Part shown: positions 57,706-64,000 of the stretch, in pieces | Position numbering within the stretch: position 1 is the stretch's first letter | Layout of the letters: every line of letters begins with the position of its first letter | NCBI GenBank assembly: GCA_030052745.1 | Contig: JANBVO010000061.1 | Location: 1 to 64,000 of the forward strand | From: Pleurostoma richardsiae | Taxonomy: Eukaryota; Ascomycota; Sordariomycetes; Calosphaeriales; Pleurostomataceae | Length of the DNA: 64,000 bases | Direction of reading: 5' to 3' | The notes under the pieces: model-generated | What the model was told of the DNA's origin: nothing | What the model saw: only the letters and a program-made list of their open reading frames with translations | The model's database searches: none | Position numbers and translations under genes: made by a program

Positions 57706-58551
57706 CTAGCATCTGAAGCTACCGACCATTGGCCCATCACATGGTCTTCCCGTGTCCTGCACACCTGAGATGACCCAACCTTCCTCCCGCTTCAGCAAGG
57801 TCATGATATTGACACCTTTGCTCTGGGGAACGCCATCTAAATCCACCCGAAAAGGCGTCCAGGCGAAGGCGACATCCCCCACTGTTCGATATTCAAGGTC
57901 AAAGATGATCTCCTCCATGACACTGCCCGGTGGCGTCTGACTCGCGACCTCCCTGAGTCTGTCGATTAGGCCCGGCCAGTTGCTAAAGATGATGCCTTGG
58001 GATCTGGAATTGGTGATGCCTCCTCCGGGCAGGAAGTCCTGCAGCATACCTTCCCAGTTCTTGACTTTGAGGTGTTCAAAAAAGGTCTCAATCGCCGTTA
58101 TAACCCCAGAAGCCGGCTCGTGCAAGACTGGAGGGACCTTGGAAGCTCCGGGCCACTGCGTGTCGGCGATTCCAGCTATCTTCCAGCCGCGGGATGTCTT
58201 AAGCAGCGAGAAAAGGTTGACACCGCCGCTGACTTCCACGCCGTCAACCAAAACGCTGTATCCCGCCATGACGGCTGCGAGGTCTTGGTAAATCCAAACC
58301 TCTGGCGCATGACCTGTAAGTGCCTCTACAACGGAGTGGGCCCCGGACTCGAGGATTCTGCCGATCGTTTCTTCGACCCTGCTAATGCACTCTCCAACCG
58401 TGCCAAGAACTAGCTCGTTAGGATGCGAGAGGACGCAGAAAGAAGACTCAAGCACGTGAGTGCGGGTGCTGGTGAAAGGTGGGTGGTGGTGAGAAATGGA
58501 TCCCAGAAAGTTCTTGACTGCATCCAGCACTAGGGTTCTGTCGTCGGCCAT
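57706..58551 (-). CDS. Two-domain SnoaL-like (NTF2-fold) protein
   Basis: Single exon, 281 aa from ATG 58551 (MADDRTLVLDAVKNFLGSI). Two similar halves are visible. Each has a helix near its start, then a strand pair ending in a GVNLFSLLKTSRGWKIAGI-type segment; the second copy reads GVNIMTLLKREEGWVISGV, and each is followed by a D-T-x-x-P/W turn. This is a duplicated NTF2-like/SnoaL fold, used by small isomerases, cyclases and dehydratases and by binding proteins. No residue assignment to a known reaction was possible. It is head to head with another double-SnoaL gene, 627 bp apart. Confidence 0.8.
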   Translation of the reverse strand: MADDRTLVLDAVKNFLGSISHHHPPFTSTRTHVLESSFCVLSHPNELVLGTVGECISRVEETIGRILESGAHSVVEALTGHAPEVWIYQDLAAVMAGYSVLVDGVEVSGGVNLFSLLKTSRGWKIAGIADTQWPGASKVPPVLHEPASGVITAIETFFEHLKVKNWEGMLQDFLPGGGITNSRSQGIIFSNWPGLIDRLREVASQTPPGSVMEEIIFDLEYRTVGDVAFAWTPFRVDLDGVPQSKGVNIMTLLKREEGWVISGVQDTGRPCDGPMVGSFRC

Positions 58552-59178
58552 CTCGGCAGTCCAAGTTCTGTTTGAACTTGAAGCCGTTGTCGTTGGGAGG
58601 AGCCTTCTGGCGACAACCTTCAAAGCATATGGCGAGCCAGAAGAACGAGTGTTCAAGACAGGTAGAAGTCATTAACTTATAAATCTGCCGCATTGTCTCG
58701 CTGCACAGAAAGTTGTCCAGGCCAGTCTTCAACATTGCTCCACTTCAGGCTTAGGTGAGACGATACGCGTCCAGTGTCCGGATAAGGCAGCTGCATGGCG
58801 GAACATGATCATCCCGTCAGATTGAACTGAGAACCATCCGGTAACCCTGGCCATTGGGGTTGCATGAGGTCAAGTAGTGATATGCCTTCCGGAAGTAAAG
58901 AAAATCTGTGACCCTTTCCATTGGTCGCGTTTGAGCACCGCCCTCGGCACCGGGTCCTTTTCGACAGATTACCGGCCGGGTGGGTCTAGGAACGCCGAGA
59001 CGGCCACCCATATATGACGTCACACCTCCGAACTCCGGAGACATGAAGGGCGTCGCCCGGGGACATGGCGCAGTGCACTAGCATTGGCGAGTGCAAGATA
59101 CAATGAAGTCTGCTTACCTTTAGGAAGGTGGCATGTCCCATGCTGGATCCCTCTTCAAGTCCCATCTAACTTACCCTC
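58552..59178. promoter_or_regulatory. Shared promoter region of the two SnoaL-like genes
   Basis: 627 bp between head-to-head genes, so a bidirectional promoter is likely. No specific operator motif was recognised. Confidence 0.4.
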
Positions 59179-59967
59179 ATGGATCCACGCTCTCTTGTGC
59201 AAGCCTACGTCGACAGCATTACTACTGGCGAGTGGGAAGGGCTGTCTCAACAAGTATCCACGCGCATTCAATACAATGGCCGCTGTATGACTGCAGAGGA
59301 TTTTGTCTCCTCCACCTGGAAAAAGTGTGCAAAGCTCGAACCCACCACAACGACCATTGACGCAGTGGTTCAGGACCCAGAGGCGGGCCAACTCGCAGCG
59401 CGCATCACCTCGGGACGGAATGATGTTGTGGAGAATGCCCGACATGTCTTCTGCAGGTTCACGGGCAATCTGCTCGTCGAGATGTGGGTGATCGACGATG
59501 CTGCAGGACCGCGTACCCGAGCATCTGTAGCTCTCAGAGCGCCGACTTGGACGGGAGCCCCTCCCTCCAGCGGTGCAAGCCTCTCCGAGACATACCGGTC
59601 CTATATTGGCATCATCAATGACCGCACCATGGCCACGGAGCTTCCCAGATATTGCCACGAGACAGTGACCCACAACGGGATGCAAATGTCACTCGACAGG
59701 TACAGCCGGCTGATGGGCGACGCGCAGGATGCCATTGCCGACCTGACCTTCGACCTGGCGACATTGGTGGCTGATGAGGAGAGACAGATGGTCGCCGCAC
59801 GGATCGAACTCACAGGCAAGCCGGTCAAGGTGTGGGAGGGTGTGCAACCAAATGGCAGAAGCGTAGCCTTCAGCGAGCAAGCGATATACTGGTTTGACCA
59901 AGGGAGGATCCGCGCAGTTGTCACGCTGGTCGATACGGATATGTACCGCCGACAATTGGAAGAATGA
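59179..59967 (+). CDS. Two-domain SnoaL-like (NTF2-fold) protein
   Basis: Single exon, 262 aa. The N-terminal half (LVQAYVDSITTGEWEGLSQQ, then YNGRCMTAEDF) and C-terminal half (YRSYIGIINDRTMATELPRY, then VTHNGMQMSLDRYSRLM) repeat the same SnoaL layout: helix, a short conserved loop with Asn-Gly, then strands. The second copy ends KVWEGVQPNGRSVAFSEQA. SnoaL-like proteins include polyketide cyclases and uncharacterised fungal enzymes. No polyketide synthase is nearby, so a role in that pathway is not supported here. Intact. Confidence 0.82.
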   Translation: MDPRSLVQAYVDSITTGEWEGLSQQVSTRIQYNGRCMTAEDFVSSTWKKCAKLEPTTTTIDAVVQDPEAGQLAARITSGRNDVVENARHVFCRFTGNLLVEMWVIDDAAGPRTRASVALRAPTWTGAPPSSGASLSETYRSYIGIINDRTMATELPRYCHETVTHNGMQMSLDRYSRLMGDAQDAIADLTFDLATLVADEERQMVAARIELTGKPVKVWEGVQPNGRSVAFSEQAIYWFDQGRIRAVVTLVDTDMYRRQLEE

Positions 59968-60176
59968 TGGCGACTATAATTCTCTGCAAGAAAACAAGGG
60001 GCTGCTCTTCGAATTTCGAATGGCTCCCAGAAGCATGAACTTTGATCCTCTCTGAGACCGAGCCGAGCTTGCTCTAGACCCATTCGACCGAGCAACCCAG
60101 AAGATTTGACCAACGCCTTTCCGCACGCCTTTCCATGCGCCAAGAGTAATGTCAAATGGGAGAGGACGATCTTCCG
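59968..60176. other. Short convergent 3' region
   Basis: 209 bp separating two converging genes; nothing seen. Confidence 0.4.
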
Positions 60177-61139
60177 TCAAGCAGAAACCAATATACCTGC
60201 TCCAGATGCCCCCACCAGAGAAGTTGACACAGTGAGAGAGCGAATCTCATCTTTCGCATCGTCCATGTCAGACCATCCCCTTTCTGGACCCCATGTGATC
60301 TTGCGCCGACTAGCAACCGCGACGTCGAGGAGACCATGCATCATGGCGCCTGATTTCTTTACGCCAGGCCACGCATCGAACTCGAGCCGATTGACGAGAG
60401 GCATTTGCTCAAGGACGTTGGAAAGCAAGTTGCGAGAGAAAACTTCATAGAAGCCGTCGGCCTTGCGAAACCCTTGGTAAAACTCGTCACTCGGATCACA
60501 CTGAACAAGCACGTCGAGGACGCGCACATTTACGCAGTCTTTGAGCCCAAGCGCCGAGTTGACCACCCAACTCCGAGGCGGCTTGCCCCAGCCGGGGCCT
60601 AGCCGGAGCTCAAGAGAGGTGATGCATGCCCGCTGATGGGGTTTCAAGCGGGCCAGCAGTGGCTTCTTAGTCTTGTAGAAGCGCCCGTCGGTGGGGAAGA
60701 GGCGGAAGGTGAAGGTGCTGTAAAAATAGTAGGAAGCCTCGCTGTACACGGTGCGGCAAGTGCGGAGAATAGCAAGGGCCTTGTGGATGCGCTTGTAGTT
60801 GCCAGTGTCAAGGTCGACGATGCGATCAACGCCAGCAAAGTGGTAACCGTAGATCTTGACTCGTAACTCGGAAGGCAGCGACATGAAGGGGAAGGGCTTA
60901 GCTTTCTTCCTCGCAGCAGGCGGCCTGTTGGTGATGGGGACATCGAGAGTCAAAGCACTGATGGGGAGGCGTGTAATGGCTTCATCGATGTTGTCAATAT
61001 CCAGGTCGAACTCGCTCTCGGAGGGATAGGCAGACGGCAAGGCCGAGCTAGCGGGGGTCGACAGGTCGGAGTGGATGGGCGTAGGCGTGGAGGATACACC
61101 CAAGGCGCGGGATGCCTTGCCAGATGGCCGACGAGGCAT
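60177..61139 (-). CDS. F-box-like / 2EXR-type fungal protein
   Basis: Single exon, 320 aa from ATG 61139 (the frame upstream opens only with TTG). A Ser/Pro-rich N-terminus is followed by FMSLPSELRVKIYGYHF at about residues 85-101, the start of the 2EXR/F-box-like motif common in fungi. Then come LAILRTCRTVYSEASYYFYS (the usual second helix with Cys and Tyr/Phe-rich end) and a long C-terminal part with LELRLGPGWG. F-box proteins bring substrates to SCF ubiquitin ligases, but the 2EXR group is mostly uncharacterised. A 3' intron near the end is possible. Intact. Confidence 0.75.
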   Translation of the reverse strand: MPRRPSGKASRALGVSSTPTPIHSDLSTPASSALPSAYPSESEFDLDIDNIDEAITRLPISALTLDVPITNRPPAARKKAKPFPFMSLPSELRVKIYGYHFAGVDRIVDLDTGNYKRIHKALAILRTCRTVYSEASYYFYSTFTFRLFPTDGRFYKTKKPLLARLKPHQRACITSLELRLGPGWGKPPRSWVVNSALGLKDCVNVRVLDVLVQCDPSDEFYQGFRKADGFYEVFSRNLLSNVLEQMPLVNRLEFDAWPGVKKSGAMMHGLLDVAVASRRKITWGPERGWSDMDDAKDEIRSLTVSTSLVGASGAGILVSA

Positions 61140-63535
61140 GGCTAAGGACGCTTGCCCGATAGTCTGCGGGATGCGGTCACTTTGGCGCAACTGACTCTCG
61201 CCACCTCATCCGCAAAGGATATGTGTGCTCCCCAAGTCGGCACCAGGCGAGGGCCACGACCGCAAAAGAAATAAAATTCCAGTATTTTGATCGCGGCGCA
61301 GCTGAACGCTGTGCTGGCCAGCTGGGCAGTCTGAGGCGCTATGCACGATTACAGGTGCACGGCTTCAATCGTGTTGGAAGGATTCGACGAGTGGTTGTGT
61401 TCCTCTCAGTGGACTTCTGCGATAATCGCAAGTGGCGAACTTAGGTCCGTCGTTCTTTCTTGTTCTTCAATACTCGCAATGCGTCGTTGTGGCTGTTACG
61501 CGGCAGAACCTAGAGGGTGGTCCCATCGCGGTTGCTCCTGGCGGTGAGGCAGTGCGACGACGGCGACCACCCTCAATACGCAGCATCCGCGGCAGCCATT
61601 GTGGAGGTCCTTGGGCTAATCAAGATCGACTTTGGGTGCTCGGTGCGCGCGCGCTGATCGCTGTAGTCCGATAGACGTGTCGTTTACGCGGTGACGAAGG
61701 ATGGAGGGATCAGGATGAGGACGGCGAGATCGAGAGGAACCAGCTGGCTGCAGAAGATATGGGAAAGAGAGCGGGAAAGAGAGCGGGAATGCCCGCAGAA
61801 GTGTGATGCATCATTCTGCCGCCGCTCCTGTCATCGGCAAAAGATCGGACGAGTGGGGCACGTGAGCCGAGCAAGGTTTGTCAGCGCCACACAAGACGCT
61901 GCGTGCTACTTCAGCGGGTCGATTTGATTCGCCTTGAATAGGTAGACACCGGCCCTCGGGTTTTTATGTTTCCAGAACTGGCCCTGTATCATTAAGTGGC
62001 CATCTGCTCCCAAAGATCGAGTACCTCATGTTCCTATACAAAGGCGCGGTCAGCGTCCTCGGTGCTGTACCTCAGCAACCAATGCGCTCCGATGGTACAC
62101 GTAGGGATATTGGCCAGTACCAAGTATATATAAATTAAGCCAAAAGATATATATACATCTTCTAGTGCTAATTGGGGCCAAGAAGTATCGTCGGAGACGT
62201 CGTTTAACAGGTGTACGCGGCTGCACCCACGGACGTGCGCTCAGTGAGCGATTACTGTCTTTCTCGTTTATTCATTCAAGTACTGCTATACCGCCTTCCC
62301 TCTCGGCTTTACCGACCCGCCAGACGACGGAGACATGCGACGCATACATCATGACGAGCTACGAAGATCCGGGACTAGCGGGACCCGTGACGACCCTAAG
62401 TAGACATTTTACTGTTGTTTCGGAGACTCGTTGTGTACGTGAACCAAGGGAGGGGATTTAACCGTCTATCGAGCGTCTAAAGGTGCAGACGGAGAGGATA
62501 GTGCAGCAAGCCACTGTCACCTTACCATAGATCAGAGTAGCCGGGCGGAGTTAGCAAGCTGTCCACAACATCATCGGCATCACCACCATGCCCGGCAGCA
62601 TCACCTACTGCAGCAATGTTAATTCGTTACCACTAACGGAGGCAACGCCTATACAGCTGTTGGGTGGGAAGCATCGGCTACGAACTTAGGCCGCCTAACA
62701 CACGTGCTATAATGGTACTTATCCCGGACTATAGCCTCTGTTCCAATGTCCCTTCTTTATTCTGATTAGATGAAGTGCACAAGCCGACTTGGGGGCAGGT
62801 TGAGGCTGATGATTCGAACAGTCACTAGTTTTGTCCTTTACACAACAACATTAGACCAACAATAATAATTATCTTCACCTGAATGATAATCACTACCACC
62901 CCAGTCATGACTAACAATTATCATCATATGCAAGAGCAGTAGCGGTACCACGATTACTCATGGGGTAAGAAATAAAGGTAAATAAGGAGGTTAGGTTAGT
63001 GATATCATCTGCGTACAACTAGTTAGAACCATCTAGTACAGGCTGTGCAGTAGTAATAAGGGAGTAAGGTAATAGTTAAACCCAACATTATATCTTTTTA
63101 TATAGACTGCCTTGTAGTATACTATACAGAAGGCGTACCATTGCCATTAAAACAGGTCTATATCCTTGACTGGGACTGATGTTTAGTTTACCTGAACTCA
63201 TAGAGCGACTTTAATGCGTTAGATGCAAGTTTAAGTATTCCTGTATGTTAACATATGCGGTAGGTCAGTTTTCGCCATGTTTATAAAGAACTAAATTCGT
63301 CTGAGCATGCTCGATATCGCTTAAGGCTATATCTACTGATTAGAGTCTCGGAGCCGGATGTTAGGCTATTATTTACCTCCGAAAGGTTTGTGTAGGTGCC
63401 TACTTGGGTGGGTACCTAATGCGAGAGTGAGTGTGTCGGTTATCCGGTAGAACAGATCAACACGTCTTGTTGCGAAGTCCCGTACCTCAGGTAGTCTCGA
63501 AACAGTGTGTACAGTACAATAGTGTGTGGCGGCGT
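61140..63535. other. Long stretch without supported genes
   Basis: Begins with the F-box gene promoter. It contains two perfect copies of GGGAAAGAGAGC at 61761-61784, TATATA-rich DNA near 62125-62160 and CAT/ATC-rich triplets near 62550-62620. No frame with a recognisable domain or splice pattern was found. Confidence 0.5.
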
Positions 63536-63640
63536 ACACCTAAGGAAGGTACCTACCTAGGTATTCCGTATAGCACAAAGGTACCTGACCTACCTAACTT
63601 AGGTACCTAGGTACCTACATTACCTACCACTCAAGGTACG
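63536..63640. repeat. Palindromic GGTACCTAGG / ACCTACCT repeat cluster
   Basis: About 100 bp of overlapping ACCTA/TAGGT units including TTAGGTACCTAGGTACCTA, with looser copies back to 63385. Similar short motifs lie near 17680-17760 and 57465. These are simple palindromic repeats of the kind enriched in some filamentous-ascomycete intergenic DNA. Confidence 0.6.
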
Positions 63641-64000
63641 TACCCCGCCTTACCTAATTGAGCGGAGACATGATCGGGAGTGGACGTGCGCCTGCAATGA
63701 TGCTCAGGAATTTTTTGGCCATTGGCGACCACATCATCAGAGGTATAGGCCAACCTCTACTGCTAAACCTCGCGAGCCTCTTGTTGTATTCCCTTCCCTT
63801 ACCGTGAGCATATCTCCGTCCTCTTGACCTGCAACGTTGAGTGACGCCGAAAGAGGTGCTTGGTGCAGAAGCCACGACTTGCTGGTCTGCTTGTCTCCTG
63901 CTGCTCGTCATGCTGCCGAGGGCCATTGGGCGCTCGGTGCGGTCGCCTGCACTGTCGCGATGCGTCTCGGCTGCTACCTCCAGACCAGTTCTGCCGGCGA
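63641..64000. other. Right edge, no supported gene
   Basis: A minus-strand frame at 63654-63926 is open but domain-less and may be the edge of a gene continuing beyond the window. Confidence 0.3.

Noticed and set aside
1-64000. tRNA genes, rRNA genes or CRISPR arrays
   Set aside because: No B-box-like GGTTCRANNCC with cloverleaf context, no rRNA sequence and no regularly spaced short repeats were noticed. CRISPR would not be expected in a fungus.

Overview
The window looks like a filamentous ascomycete (Pezizomycotina, probably a Sordariomycete). Spliced genes carry short GT-AG introns of about 47-160 bp. There is a Zn(II)2Cys6 regulator, a HeLo-NACHT-ankyrin receptor, fungal PD-(D/E)XK nuclease-like and DUF5703 families, and long AT-rich blocks with the CpA-to-TpA signature of repeat-induced point mutation (RIP). 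No tRNA, rRNA or CRISPR array was seen.

Layout. 1-8,100 is a RIP-degraded repeat block: a fossil RecQ-like helicase of the telomere-linked (TLH) type on the minus strand, then nested direct repeats and a small composite element. 8,100-24,700 is an accessory island: a two-membrane-segment protein, a trypsin-like protein with a changed catalytic histidine and one in-frame stop, a decayed C-terminal membrane protein, an intact four-exon PD-(D/E)XK nuclease-like gene, a phosphotransferase (APH) scrap and a large broken NLR whose ankyrin array is itself AT-mutated. 28,700-35,000 is a copper set: Ctr-type importer, Atx1-like chaperone and a decayed P1B copper ATPase with four metal-binding domains. 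35,200-44,600 holds a Zn2Cys6 regulator, a Baeyer-Villiger-type monooxygenase, an SDR and an NCS1 nucleobase-type permease, plausibly a catabolic cluster. 45,900-46,700 is a secreted or membrane-anchored protein. 46,700-49,700 is a second AT-rich block without recognisable genes. 49,700-61,200 carries a glycosidase (DUF5703/GH95-like) pseudogene, a Dal5-like MFS transporter divergent from a 2-oxoglutarate oxygenase over a GATA-rich promoter, two double-SnoaL genes head to head, and an F-box-like gene. 61,200-64,000 is mostly empty and ends in palindromic GGTACCTAGG-type repeats.

How the genes may work together. The copper trio would take up copper, hand it to the ATPase and export or compartmentalise it, but the ATPase is no longer intact. 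The regulator/monooxygenase/SDR/permease group and the transporter/oxygenase pair look like small nutrient-use modules. GATA (AreA-type) sites upstream of the permease and between the transporter and the oxygenase suggest nitrogen control. The left third mixes NLR, protease-like and membrane-protein families with RIP-mutated repeats and resembles a fast-evolving, possibly subtelomeric or mobile compartment. Exon boundaries were read by eye from splice signals and reading frame, and family names come from motif recognition rather than a database search.
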